Shown: piece after piece, positions 44,501 through 52,756 of the stretch | Numbering within the stretch: position 1 is the stretch's first letter | How the letters are laid out: each line of letters opens with the position of its first letter | Assembly (NCBI GenBank): GCA_031548675.1 | Contig: JAVBQU010000090.1 | Location: 1-61,286 of the forward strand | Source of the DNA: JAVBQU01 sp031548675 | GTDB lineage: Bacteria; Bacteroidota; Bacteroidia; Bacteroidales; P3 | Reading direction: 5' to 3' | Length of the DNA: 61,286 nucleotides | Translations under genes and position numbers: made by a program | The notes under the pieces: model-generated | What the model was told of the DNA's origin: nothing | Databases searched by the model: none | Seen by the model: the letters and a program-made list of their open reading frames with translations, nothing else

Positions 44501-44638
44501 CAATTTATAAGATGTTGCTATGTATTCTCCACAATCCCAAAAACTTGCCGTAGGTTCTGTGCAAAGAATATATACGATAGAAGCTATTGCAAAAAGTATC
44601 CAGCCGGTAAGTTTATTCCAAAGTTTATATTTTTCCAT
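41537..44638 (-). CDS. DUF2723 membrane protein (predicted glycosyltransferase-like)
   Basis: A 1033-residue integral membrane protein. The N-terminal DUF2723 domain contains EPTASFWDCGEYIATSYKLQ and GHPPGAPLFQLIGR (about 28-63), including the acidic motif typical of GT-C-fold enzymes. There are about ten transmembrane segments between residues 10 and 620, then a soluble C-terminal part (about 640-1033) with NADNDTFPLWYAQEVEG and TPR-like helices. The family is widespread in Bacteroidota and may transfer sugars from lipid carriers to secreted proteins or glycans, as in O-glycosylation. Single gene facing left, upstream intergenic region of 416 bp. Confidence 0.88.
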   Translation of the reverse strand: MEKYKLWNKLTGWILFAIASIVYILCTEPTASFWDCGEYIATSYKLQVGHPPGAPLFQLIGRFFSFFAFGDVSNVALCINIMSALASGLTIAFLFWTITLLAQKIMGKFAEISPLKTALIFTSGIVGALAYTFSDSFWFSAVEGEVYGMSSFFTAITFWAILKWESVADEKYASRWIILIAYLIGLSIGVHLLNLLALPAVVLVYYFKKYKPTIKGILIAILSSTILLGLILWVIIPYLVILAGWFERFCTNAIGLPFNSGTFIYLLILVGLLIFGLHYAQKHSKKILQLSLLCFTFLFIGYTSFFILIIRSNSQTPINENKPKDAMALSSYLGREQYGETPLVYGPYFNTNVEKFETGEPIYAKAYILDDKDIFYVKAELDKYIAENHISSPKITQKYVVADESKGSKYVYDKAGMGFFPRMWSSENVAGYREWSGADGQSKPTTLQNLSFFVNYQLGYMYFRYFMWNFAGKQNDMQGHGNVLHGNWISGIPFIDACRLGSQDNLPESIQNKGTNKFYFLPLLLGLLGFFYQLNKDPKNTLVVFLLFFFTGIAIAIYLNMYAYQPRERDYAFAASFYAFAIWMGLGVLQIFTWMNKILKDKQAWLCTLLITLFVPSLMAYQGWDDHNRSGRYVAKYLAKSYLEACDPNAVLFTNADNDTFPLWYAQEVEGIRPDVRVINLSLLNAGWYIDQMKQKAYDSEPLALSMPLKSYIAGNRNVLLVDNQTHVPIPLKKLIPFLIDDNQQINLQDGRSFNYLPSNVLMLPVDKQKVMENKTVPVDQYSRMVDTITWQITGGQYITKSTLAQLDLLAHFDWNRPVYFSVLAGQSAYIGLNEYLQQEGFIYRLKPIQDTIAEDREPLKINTEKMYHNLMHKNEWKGLNNPKIYLDETSLRFCWNLRSQYAALAKALLAEHKKDSALVVLQKALEILPDNCVPFEKSAIDIAEAYILADKIDKANQIYDIVLRRSTQDLAYYFKQKGDKFAGIEYEVQIALGKIQRIYFQSEAYQNTAMYQKSESILNEYIPMYDTKTQFK

Positions 44639-44880
44639 AAAAATATGAATTTTACGACAAAAATACGTCTTTTATATGAAATTACAGGGGAATTTTAATT
44701 ATGTATAAGGGTATTAAATATTTGAAAGAGGGCTTTGTTTTGAATATTTAGTTGTTGAAAAATAGGGAATAATAGCCAGATTCCGATAATTTACCTCATA
44801 GACAGGTAAAAATATCCGGTAATTTACCCCATGGCTATTGTTTTTATTTCAAAAATCTATACCTTTGATATTGCTTCTGA

Positions 44881-44910
44881 GGATAGAATCTGTTGATGAA
44901 ATTTTTTCAG
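44881..44910 (+). repeat. direct repeat, left flank of AAA ATPase gene
   Basis: About 30 bp starting GGATAGAATC and ending ATTTTTTCAG; a near copy lies at 46394-46424 (three differences including one extra T). Confidence 0.65.
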
Positions 44911-44983
44911 GAAAAAATGAAAGGATAAATGGTAGTAACAAAGCTGTTTAAAAAAGTTTATAAGGCAGTTAACGCACTGAAAA

Positions 44984-45015
44984 TTTGGTTTCTTAAATAA
45001 TAGTTTGTATTTTTG
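44984..45015 (+). promoter_or_regulatory. promoter of AAA ATPase gene
   Basis: TTTG at 44984-44987 and TATTTTTG at 45008-45015, 20 bases apart, 40 bases before the ATG. Confidence 0.65.
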
Positions 45016-45054
45016 TAATGACTATTAAATTAATGGGCATTAAAATAATCTAAT

Positions 45055-46365
45055 ATGAAATTCTACGACAGAAAACAAGAGTTAGAGGTTTTGCTCCGAA
45101 ATTACAAACAATCGGAACAAAATGCTTGCTTTACAGTGATGGTAGGTCGTCGTCGTATTGGCAAAACAGCCTTGTTGCTCGAATCAGTAAAAGAACAAAA
45201 ATACCTCTATTTATTTGTTGCTCGCAAAAGTGAACATTTGCTTTGTTCTCAATTTCAACAAGACGCACAAAATACTTTGGGATTGCAAATTTTTGGTTCT
45301 ATCCTAAATTTCCGCGACCTTTTCGAGCAATTGCTCATTTATTCTACCAAAGAACATTTTACTTTAATTATTGATGAATTTCAGGAGTTTAATAATGTAA
45401 ATTCTTCTATTTTTAGCGAAATACAAAATTTGTGGGATAAATATAAAAACCAATCAAAAATAAATTTTATTGCCTGTGGTTCTATCTATTCGCTGATGAT
45501 GAAAATCTTTGAAAACAAGAAAGAACCACTGTTTGGTCGTTTGACTTCAAAGATTGTTTTGCAGCCCTTTGGAATAAATACAATGAAAAAAATTTTGGGC
45601 GATTACAACCCCAAATATACTTCCGAAGATTTACTATGCCTCTATATGCTTACCGGCGGAGTGGCAAAATATATTCGATTGCTGATGGAATCCGGAGCTA
45701 CGACACAAAGTAAAATGATAGAGGCATTTACCTATCTTGATTCTCCATTTTTAAGTGAAGGAAAGGACTTGCTTGTATCGGAATTTGGAAAAGAATATGG
45801 AATTTATTTCTCTGTTTTACAGCTTATTGCTTCAGGGAAAACATCGCAAAGCGAAATAGATTCTATTATTGGAAAAAATACAGGTGCATATTTGCTTAAT
45901 TTAGAAAAAGAATATTCGTTGATAACCAAAAACAAACCGATATTTGCCAAACCCGAAAGTCGCAAAACACGGTGGACAATCAACGATAATTACTTACGGT
46001 TTTGGTTCCGATTTATATTTGCGAATCAATCGTTGCTCGAAATGGGTAAATACGATATGCTTAGAAGCTATATAATAAATAATTACGAACAATACAGTGG
46101 CTTGTTGTTAGAAAAATATTTTCGCGAAAAAATGACAGAAACAGAATCCATAACCGATATCGGAAATTATTGGGACAACAAAGGAGAAAACGAAATAGAT
46201 TTGATAGCCTTCAACCGATTTGAAAAAACGGCTGTTATTGCAGAAATAAAACGAAACGCGAAAAAAATTGACTTGAAAATTTTGGAACAAAAAGCAACAA
46301 CGCTCAATAAAAACTTAGCTAATTATACAGTCGAATTACGAGGTTTATCAATGAATGAAATGTAA
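45055..46365 (+). CDS. archaeal-type AAA ATPase with DUF234 / nuclease-like C-terminus
   Basis: A 436-residue protein. The N-terminal ATPase domain has Walker A GRRRIGKT (31-38), Walker B LIIDEFQ (D107, E108) and a sensor-like FIACGS (about 139-144). A winged-helix middle follows, then a DUF234 C-terminal domain with GENEIDLIAFNR and VIAEIKRN, a D-x-E-x-K arrangement like the PD-(D/E)xK nuclease core. Such standalone ATPases are abundant in Bacteroidota and archaea and are of unknown function; DNA binding or defence is possible. The gene has its own strong promoter and is flanked by 30-bp imperfect direct repeats, suggesting insertion next to the iron-sulfur gene. Confidence 0.85.
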   Translation: MKFYDRKQELEVLLRNYKQSEQNACFTVMVGRRRIGKTALLLESVKEQKYLYLFVARKSEHLLCSQFQQDAQNTLGLQIFGSILNFRDLFEQLLIYSTKEHFTLIIDEFQEFNNVNSSIFSEIQNLWDKYKNQSKINFIACGSIYSLMMKIFENKKEPLFGRLTSKIVLQPFGINTMKKILGDYNPKYTSEDLLCLYMLTGGVAKYIRLLMESGATTQSKMIEAFTYLDSPFLSEGKDLLVSEFGKEYGIYFSVLQLIASGKTSQSEIDSIIGKNTGAYLLNLEKEYSLITKNKPIFAKPESRKTRWTINDNYLRFWFRFIFANQSLLEMGKYDMLRSYIINNYEQYSGLLLEKYFREKMTETESITDIGNYWDNKGENEIDLIAFNRFEKTAVIAEIKRNAKKIDLKILEQKATTLNKNLANYTVELRGLSMNEM

Positions 46366-46393
46366 GAAATAGTAGTTACAGGAGAATGATCTT

Positions 46394-46424
46394 GGATAGA
46401 ACCTTTTGATGAAATTTTTTTCAG
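46394..46424 (+). repeat. direct repeat, right flank of AAA ATPase gene
   Basis: GGATAGAACC to ATTTTTTTCAG; 27 of 30 aligned bases identical to 44881-44910. It lies in the upstream region of the iron-sulfur gene. Confidence 0.65.
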
Positions 46425-46446
46425 AAGAATTTAAACAAAAAGAATA

Positions 46447-46454
46447 TATATTTG
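46447..46454 (+). promoter_or_regulatory. -7 promoter box of iron-sulfur gene
   Basis: TATATTTG, 54 bases upstream of the ATG at 46509. Its position rules out a longer reading frame that would start within the box. Confidence 0.6.
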
Positions 46455-46508
46455 CACAAAGATTATGGTAGTTGTTCCATGTACTACCCAAAAACAAAAT
46501 ATAATTAT

Positions 46509-47807
46509 ATGGAAACCTTTTCTAAAGACAAAGTCAAAAAAGCTGTTGAAATTTTAGGTTCAACTGTTGACAGCAAATTAGTAACCCAATTAAATAGCTG
46601 TGTGCATTGCGGATTGTGCAACACCAGTTGCATGTACTACCTCAGCATGAAAGAACCTAAGTATGTTCCGGCTCGTAAGGTAGAATTAGTTTCGTCTTTA
46701 TACCGCCGTTACTATACTACAGTAGGCAAAGTAGCTCCTAAATTGGTAAATGCTCGCGAATTGGACGAAAACATGAGCGAAGAGATGATTGATTTGCTTT
46801 TTGGTGCTTGTACCATGTGCGGACGTTGCGTAAAGCATTGTTCCATAGGAGTTGATATTGCGTATGTGGTTCGTACCGGACGCAGCATACTTTCGGCTAT
46901 GGGCATGGTTCCCGATTCGCTCAATGCTACCGTAAAAGCGGCTATGGAAACAGGTAATAACATGGGCATTCCGACTGATGAGTTTGTTGATACGCTCAAA
47001 TGGATGGAGGATGAATTGAAAGACGAACTCGAAGACCCTGCTGCCGAAATTCCTTTAGACCAAAAAGGGAAAGATTTATTATATACGCTTAATCCGCGAG
47101 AGCCCAAATTTTTTCCACTTTCTATATCTGCTATGGCAAAAGTTTTTTATGCCGCTAAAGAAAGCTGGACGCTTTCAACAAAAATGTATGATATCACCAA
47201 TTATGCTTTTTTCAGCGGTAATGCCGAAGAAGCTAAAACCATTGCAGAGCGTTTGTATAACGAAATGCATGAATTGGACTGTAAGTCATTGGTATTGGGC
47301 GAATGCGGACACGGTTCCCGTGTAATGCGCTGGGAAGCTCCGAATTATCTTAAAAAGCAGTTTGACTTTACGATGGAAAATGTGGTAGAACTTATTGGAC
47401 GTTACATTCGTGAAGGTCGTATAAAATTAGACAAAACCCTGAATAACCAGAAAGTTACTTTGCACGACCCTTGTAATTTAACCCGCAATGGCGGGATGTT
47501 CAACGAATTGCGTTTTGTGGTAAAAAGTGCGGTAAGCGATTTTGTGGAAATGACCCCTTATGGAAACGAGAATTTTTGTTGCGGCGGCGGCGGTGGACAG
47601 CTTGCCATGGGCGAATACAACGAACGCCGCTTGAAAACCGGAGAACTCAAAGCCGAACAAATCCGTAAAAGCGGCGCTAAAGTAGTGGTTACGCCTTGCC
47701 ACAACTGCGTTGACCAACTTACCCAACTCAATTTTACCTATAAATTGGGCGTACAGATTAAAACCGTAGCCGAAATTGTAGCCGATGCATTGGTATTGGA
47801 AAAATAA
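46509..47807 (+). CDS. DsrK/HdrD-like CCG-domain iron-sulfur protein
   Basis: A 432-residue cytoplasmic protein from the ATG at 46509, chosen because the -7 box at 46447 excludes the longer frame. Two [4Fe-4S] motifs of CxxCxxCxxxC type are at C31/34/37/41 and C101/104/107/111. A CCG domain follows with C322, the pair C357-C358 in CCGGGGG, and C397/C400 in CHNC, the pattern that binds the non-cubane or special cluster of HdrB/HdrD and DsrK. These proteins reduce disulfides or the DsrC trisulfide. A cysteine-desulfurase-like gene follows 107 bp on. DsrC and a DsrM-like protein are encoded about 10 kb upstream. Confidence 0.85.
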   Translation: METFSKDKVKKAVEILGSTVDSKLVTQLNSCVHCGLCNTSCMYYLSMKEPKYVPARKVELVSSLYRRYYTTVGKVAPKLVNARELDENMSEEMIDLLFGACTMCGRCVKHCSIGVDIAYVVRTGRSILSAMGMVPDSLNATVKAAMETGNNMGIPTDEFVDTLKWMEDELKDELEDPAAEIPLDQKGKDLLYTLNPREPKFFPLSISAMAKVFYAAKESWTLSTKMYDITNYAFFSGNAEEAKTIAERLYNEMHELDCKSLVLGECGHGSRVMRWEAPNYLKKQFDFTMENVVELIGRYIREGRIKLDKTLNNQKVTLHDPCNLTRNGGMFNELRFVVKSAVSDFVEMTPYGNENFCCGGGGGQLAMGEYNERRLKTGELKAEQIRKSGAKVVVTPCHNCVDQLTQLNFTYKLGVQIKTVAEIVADALVLEK

Positions 47808-47914
47808 ACATCGCTTCGGCAATTTGTCGGCTTGAAAATTAATTATAAATTTGCAACAATAAAAGAAGTTAGAAACATTTTCAGATAAAGAATTCAATAC
47901 AAAAATACAATATT

Positions 47915-49069
47915 ATGATTTACTTAGATAACTCCGCAACCACATTTCCTAAACCGGATGTAGTGTATGATTTTATGACCAACTTTTATAGAAAACATGG
48001 CGTAAATCCCGGTCGTTCGGGTTTCGATGCTGCCATTGAAACCGAAGAGATTGTATTCAACACCCGTAAAATGCTTACCGAATTATTCAATGGAGGAGGA
48101 GATCCTAACCGTTTAACCTTTAGTTATAACGCTACCGATTCATTAAATCTGATTATTCAGGGTTTGGCAGGACAAGGAGACCATGTAGTAACAACGATGC
48201 TGGAGCATAACTCTGTATTACGTCCACTGCATTGCCTTAGCGAAAAAGGCATGATAGAAGTAACTTATGTTCCTTTCGACGAAGCCGGATATGTAAATCC
48301 CGATGATATTAAAAAAGCGATTAAAAAAAATACCAAATTTGTTCTTTGTACGCATAGTTCCAATGTTATCGGAACAGTTCAGCCTTTGGCAGAAATTGGA
48401 AAAATATGTAAAGAAGCCGGAGTATTGTTTGTTGTTGACGGCAGTCAGGGAGCCGGAGCTATTCCGGTTGATATGGTAGCTATGAATATTGATGTTTATG
48501 TATTTACCGGACACAAATGCTTGATGGGACCTACAGGGATTGGCGGTTCTTATGTCCGCGAAGGCGTTACCATTAAACATACCCGTTATGGTGGAACGGG
48601 CGTGCGTTCTGCTCAATTAACCCATTTGGATGAATATCCTTGGCGTTTGGAATATGGAACTTTAAATTTAATCGGCGTCGCCGGATTAAATGCAGGTGTA
48701 AAATGGGTAAAAGAACAAGGCATTGAAAAATTGCATGCCCAAGAAATTAAACTTTGGGATAAATTACGCATAGCTTTGCAAAGTACCAATGGAGTAAAAA
48801 CCTATTGTGCGGTAGATGCAAACAATCAAAACCCTGTATTAAGCTTCAATATCAACGGTTTTGAATCCGGAGATGTAGGCACGATGCTCGATGTAGATTA
48901 TAACATAGCCTGCCGTACAGGATTGCAATGTGCTCCTAAAGTACATCAGCATATTGGTACTGCCGATATTCACGGGACTGTACGCTTTAGCGTAGGACCA
49001 TTTACTACAGATGCCGATATTAATACAGCTATCGAAGCTGTAAAAGACATTGCTTCAATAAAAAACTAA
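47915..49069 (+). CDS. cysteine-desulfurase-like class V aminotransferase
   Basis: A 384-residue PLP enzyme. The start MIYLDNSATTFPKP and the sequence GVNPGRSG are typical of the NifS/SufS-like subfamily. VVDGSQGAGAIPVD and the Schiff-base lysine in FTGHKCLMGPTG (about residue 191) follow, and a cysteine in the C-terminal loop RTGLQCAPKVHQH (about 334) is at the position of the persulfide-forming cysteine. The expected reaction is removal of sulfur from cysteine as enzyme persulfide plus alanine. Placed directly after the DsrK-like gene, so it may deliver sulfur to DsrC or to cluster assembly. Acceptor unproven. Confidence 0.87.
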   Translation: MIYLDNSATTFPKPDVVYDFMTNFYRKHGVNPGRSGFDAAIETEEIVFNTRKMLTELFNGGGDPNRLTFSYNATDSLNLIIQGLAGQGDHVVTTMLEHNSVLRPLHCLSEKGMIEVTYVPFDEAGYVNPDDIKKAIKKNTKFVLCTHSSNVIGTVQPLAEIGKICKEAGVLFVVDGSQGAGAIPVDMVAMNIDVYVFTGHKCLMGPTGIGGSYVREGVTIKHTRYGGTGVRSAQLTHLDEYPWRLEYGTLNLIGVAGLNAGVKWVKEQGIEKLHAQEIKLWDKLRIALQSTNGVKTYCAVDANNQNPVLSFNINGFESGDVGTMLDVDYNIACRTGLQCAPKVHQHIGTADIHGTVRFSVGPFTTDADINTAIEAVKDIASIKN

Positions 49070-49097
49070 ATCAATTTCCCGTATTCAAGAAACTGAT

Positions 49098-50726
49098 ATG
49101 AAGAACCGCCGATATCATAAAATATTAATTTTCTGTATTTCTTGCTTTCTTATAAATATCAGCATACATGCACAGGATATTAGGGACTGTGAATACGAGA
49201 ACAATAAAGCAGTTGAAAAGTACGAAAAAGCAGAAAATCTATATAAATCAAAAAAATATATAGATTGCGAAAAAATAGTACGTGAAATTGTAAAAACAGA
49301 CCCTGAATACGGAGCTCCGTATTATCTTTTAGGGATGCTTACCATGCGGAAAGAAGGGGAAAATGACAAAACGGTTCAAGCCTATTTTGAAAAACTGATT
49401 TCTTTATGCCCCGACTTTCAAGTTTACCCCTATTTTTACTTAGGTGGATTTTACTATGATAATGGAAAATATGATAGCTGCATAACCATGGCTAAAAAAT
49501 TTCTGGAAAATCCCGATAAAGTAAAAAATGATGATGATTATAAATATGCTTCCGATATGCTTGAATATGCCGAGTTTATGAGTAAGCTCAGCAAAAGTAA
49601 AGTGCCATTCAATCCCGTTTTGGTAGAAGGAGTCTCCTCTCCGCAAAAAGAATATTCATTTTCCATTTCGCCGGATAATCTAACTATGTATTATACCCGT
49701 CAGGTTCCGAAACCTCAAACCTTGTCGGCATTCGGGCAGATTGAAGAACTGGTTGATAAAGTAGCCTATAGTAATTTTGATGGCAGCCGTTTCGGTAAAG
49801 GCGAACTTATGGATGAACCTTTTGATAAGGGAAACATAGAAAGCTTCGTTTCGCTTACAGCGGATAATATGACTATGTACTGCACGCAATGCCAGCAGAA
49901 TGCAAAAAAAGATTATTTTAATTGCGATATCGTATGTTTAACCAAGGATGAATACGGGAACTGGTCGGAACCTGAGAACTTAGGAATAAAAATAAATAAC
50001 GAATATTCACGAGAAATACAACCCAGTATTTCTGCTGATGGCAAAACATTATATTTTGTAAGCGACCGCGAAGGAGGTTTTGGAGGTTCCGATATCTATG
50101 TTTCCAATAAATTACCTTCAGGCGAATGGAGTGCTGCCAAAAATCTGGGGGCAGGTATCAATACTGCAGACAATGAGCGTACGCCATTTCTCCATAGTGA
50201 TGGCAAAACCCTGTATTTTTCATCGAATGGCTGGAAAGGTGCCGGAGAAACCGATATTTACTATACCCGTTTAGATAAAAAAACCAAAATGCCTATCAAT
50301 ATCGGGATGCCGATAAATGATGAAAATGATCAGTTTGGTTTTATGGTTAGCTTTGATGGCGCAACAGGCTATTTGGCTTCCGATTATATTAAAGATAAAA
50401 ATCAGGGAGATTTGTATGCTTTTGAACTTTATAAAGAAGCCCGACCCGAAAAAACGCTGGTTATTTATGGCGAAGTTTATGAATTGAGCGGAGCTAGGTT
50501 AGATGCAGCCCAAATAGAACTAACCAATACGCAAACCCAGCAGGTTTATAAAACCAAGTTAGACCCTAAAACAGAAAGATATATTTTAACCGCTCCTGCG
50601 GTTGCCGATTACACCTTAAAAGTGTATGCCGAAGGCTACCAAACAGAAGAACAAACTATTGATATACAAAATTCCAAATATAAACTTCCGGCTGAATGTA
50701 AAATTTATTTGAAGAAGAAAAAGTAA
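49098..50726 (+). CDS. exported TPR/PD40 beta-propeller protein
   Basis: A 542-residue exported protein. The signal peptide ends near ISIHAQ (about residue 26). TPR-like helices (about 30-130) precede PD40/WD40-like propeller repeats (about 180-430) with SPDNLTMYYTR, SADGKTLYFVSDREGG, HSDGKTLYFSSNGWKG and FDGATGYLASD. A carboxypeptidase-regulatory-like beta domain ends the protein (about 450-530). This is the layout of the OmpA-family PD40 proteins of Bacteroidota (PorE-like), but the C-terminal OmpA domain is absent. Last of three rightward genes after the iron-sulfur protein; whether the location matters is unclear. Confidence 0.85.
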   Translation: MKNRRYHKILIFCISCFLINISIHAQDIRDCEYENNKAVEKYEKAENLYKSKKYIDCEKIVREIVKTDPEYGAPYYLLGMLTMRKEGENDKTVQAYFEKLISLCPDFQVYPYFYLGGFYYDNGKYDSCITMAKKFLENPDKVKNDDDYKYASDMLEYAEFMSKLSKSKVPFNPVLVEGVSSPQKEYSFSISPDNLTMYYTRQVPKPQTLSAFGQIEELVDKVAYSNFDGSRFGKGELMDEPFDKGNIESFVSLTADNMTMYCTQCQQNAKKDYFNCDIVCLTKDEYGNWSEPENLGIKINNEYSREIQPSISADGKTLYFVSDREGGFGGSDIYVSNKLPSGEWSAAKNLGAGINTADNERTPFLHSDGKTLYFSSNGWKGAGETDIYYTRLDKKTKMPINIGMPINDENDQFGFMVSFDGATGYLASDYIKDKNQGDLYAFELYKEARPEKTLVIYGEVYELSGARLDAAQIELTNTQTQQVYKTKLDPKTERYILTAPAVADYTLKVYAEGYQTEEQTIDIQNSKYKLPAECKIYLKKKK

Positions 50727-50945
50727 TGATTTCAGATGTAAGGCATGAAATTATACTCTATAGTATCTTCTTTATGCGTATGCTTTTATTATTCCGTTAT
50801 AACCAAAGTCCGATATAAGAGCTTAATACTTAGCTTTGATTTCTAAACCTATTTCCCCGTAGGGGAATAAAATCAATAGAAAAAATTCGGTGCACCTACC
50901 TTTAATTACCCGTTAGGGTATCAATATTAATGCCTTAACCGACAA
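50727..50945. other. non-coding stretch with three short palindromes
   Basis: TTCCCC-GTA-GGGGAA at 50853-50867, GGTGCACC at 50889-50896 and TACCC-GTTA-GGGTA at 50907-50920. No gene seen. They may form one compact RNA or DNA structure or be remains of a repeat element. Confidence 0.45.
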
Positions 50946-51131
50946 TAGACCTCTTCGCAAAATAGTGAAAGCAAAAGTCAGAGCGTCACTGCGAGGAGGG
51001 ACGACGAAGCAGTCTGTTAGATTGCTTCAGCCTCATTCTTCGGCTTCGCAATTGACGCTTTCTAACTTTGTTATAGCCTGTTTCGTCATTGCAATGACAT
51101 TGTTAAAATTGGCATTTCCCGAAGAAGTCTA
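50946..51131. repeat. dispersed MITE-like element, copy 1 (complete)
   Basis: Ends TAGACCTCTTCG and CGAAGAAGTCTA are inverted copies (11 of 12). The outer left end and the right end match copy 3 at 59224-59403; the centre holds a hairpin-rich core also found at 55643 and 56129. Confidence 0.75.
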
Positions 51132-51212
51132 ATATAAATCCGATAAATTTACCATTCCATGGATATTTAAGACCTGCGGTCTATTTCATATATCAAACTC
51201 AGGATTATAAAT

Positions 51213-51244
51213 AGCAGGGATAAGGCAAAAGCCTTATCCCTGCT
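51213..51244. terminator. strong hairpin, possible terminator between convergent regions
   Basis: Perfect 14-bp stem AGCAGGGATAAGGC / GCCTTATCCCTGCT with AAAA loop. No U-run follows on either strand, so it may stabilise the 3' end of the metalloprotease mRNA instead. Confidence 0.5.
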
Positions 51245-51298
51245 AACATTTAGTTTATTTGCAACCTCTGAAGAACAAAGACTGATTCTAAACCTAAT

Positions 51299-52756
51299 TT
51301 ATAGGCAGCCACTATTATCAATTACTATTTCAAATGCAGCACCTAATTTTACTTCAAAATTATAGCCCAATTCAACATCTTTGGTTTTATATACAGTATA
51401 CTCACTATTAATAATCTGGGTTGATGTAATCTTTTGAATTGCTTGATATACATTAAAACCGCCGACAGTTCCTGCTAGCGATAAAATACTGGGAAAAACA
51501 GCTGTTAAATAAGTACTCCTGCTTGCCAAATAAGGACTTATTTCATTAATAGATTGCGGACAAAACCACATATTGGGATTTTGTCCTCCCTGACACATAA
51601 GAGATGGATTTGGTGAAACACAATCACAACTTTTTGGATCGTCAGTTGCATTGCAGTTATGCCCTATTTCATGCGCTGTTGTCAGGTACATATCTGCTCT
51701 GTACACACTCAGTCCGTAGCCATAAGAGGTGCTTATTCCCCCACCTTTATATGCAATACCATAGATTTTGCCTCTTTTATTGAGAATCGAAGAAGATCTT
51801 ACGTCGCTTTGCCCTGAAAACAGATGAGCTATATTTCGTGATATTCCTGTCATATTATTATTCCAATAGTTTCGAAAACTTTCTAATAAAGCCTCCCCGT
51901 CTGTTTCTGTATTACTATATGGATACGGCATGGGTGTGTTATATGGATACCCACTTGAGGGTAAATTTGTTGTCCAAACATGCTGATAAACAACCACAAA
52001 TTTCATATTAAATGTAGATTCATATACACCCTCTGCAATATTTAATGCAGAAAAGTTATCGCTATAAACTTTTGCTAAACTGTTTCCTTTTACATTATAA
52101 TAGTTAAAATCGGCATCGGTAGCTATTTTTAAATAATAGGGACAACGCGGATTCTCAGTAGCATTTACACTCATATTGACGTTTTTACTATCTACAGGAG
52201 CTGCCAAAGCATCGTGGATATAATCAGAAGTTTCATTTTGTAATATAACATCCGAACTTTTGTAGGCAATAAAACTTTCATCTGCAAGGTTCCGGGTATA
52301 ATCTTTAGTCGGTCTTATTACATAATGTGCATCATTATCTAATATAACTCCAACGAAATTATTTTCATCGATGGTAAACCGGACAATTTGATTCTTGGAA
52401 GTTTTACCCTTGAAAGTGTTCAAAGTGTAGTCCTTATATTCAAATGTTCCTTTGTCTGAAATATAGGTTTGCTTGTAATTGGGTGCACGCATATCATTGG
52501 GCTGCAAATCAAAATTCCAATTCAATTGTTCATCAAGCTGTATTTGAAACTGGCATCTTCCTTTTTTGTAAAGGCTGTCTATCAACGCTCTTTTATCAAT
52601 TGTAAAAGTAGTGTATTTGCTTACATGCTGCTTGAGAACGGCTTGATCCTGCTCTAATAGTGCCACTTTTTTGATGCTCGGCACAATTTGGGCATGCATT
52701 TGTCCGATACATGCAAGCATTATAATAAATATGGGAAATATAATTTTTGTTTTCAT
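51299..52756 (-). CDS. exported M12B-like metalloprotease
   Basis: A 485-residue exported metzincin-type protease. The signal peptide ends near GQMHAQ (about residue 22). A propeptide-like region is followed by the catalytic domain (about 205-425) with HEIGHNCNATDD: H362, E363, H366 and D372 as third metal ligand, and a Met-turn SLMCQGG. Four cysteines after the zinc motif suggest disulfides. The C-terminus (about 430-485) reads as a short beta-solenoid repeat region seen in Bacteroidota secreted proteins rather than a canonical T9SS domain. Its start overlaps the stop of the NTR-like gene by 4 bp (ATGA), so the two are translationally coupled. Confidence 0.87.
   Translation of the reverse strand: MKTKIIFPIFIIMLACIGQMHAQIVPSIKKVALLEQDQAVLKQHVSKYTTFTIDKRALIDSLYKKGRCQFQIQLDEQLNWNFDLQPNDMRAPNYKQTYISDKGTFEYKDYTLNTFKGKTSKNQIVRFTIDENNFVGVILDNDAHYVIRPTKDYTRNLADESFIAYKSSDVILQNETSDYIHDALAAPVDSKNVNMSVNATENPRCPYYLKIATDADFNYYNVKGNSLAKVYSDNFSALNIAEGVYESTFNMKFVVVYQHVWTTNLPSSGYPYNTPMPYPYSNTETDGEALLESFRNYWNNNMTGISRNIAHLFSGQSDVRSSSILNKRGKIYGIAYKGGGISTSYGYGLSVYRADMYLTTAHEIGHNCNATDDPKSCDCVSPNPSLMCQGGQNPNMWFCPQSINEISPYLASRSTYLTAVFPSILSLAGTVGGFNVYQAIQKITSTQIINSEYTVYKTKDVELGYNFEVKLGAAFEIVIDNSGCL

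Larger units (their letters stand above)
44639..45054. promoter_or_regulatory. divergent regulatory region with paired direct repeats
   Basis: Between the DUF2723 gene (leftward) and the AAA ATPase gene (rightward). Two copies of an 18-bp motif, TCCGRTAATTTACCYCAT, lie at 44782-44799 and 44815-44832, 33 bp apart, inside a 7-bp inverted repeat AATAGCC/GGCTATT. A TACCTTTG box lies near 44861. Confidence 0.5.

Noticed and set aside
46452..46508. Longer start of the DsrK-like gene
   Set aside because: The added codons overlap the -7 promoter box and show no family similarity; the ATG at 46509 fits better.
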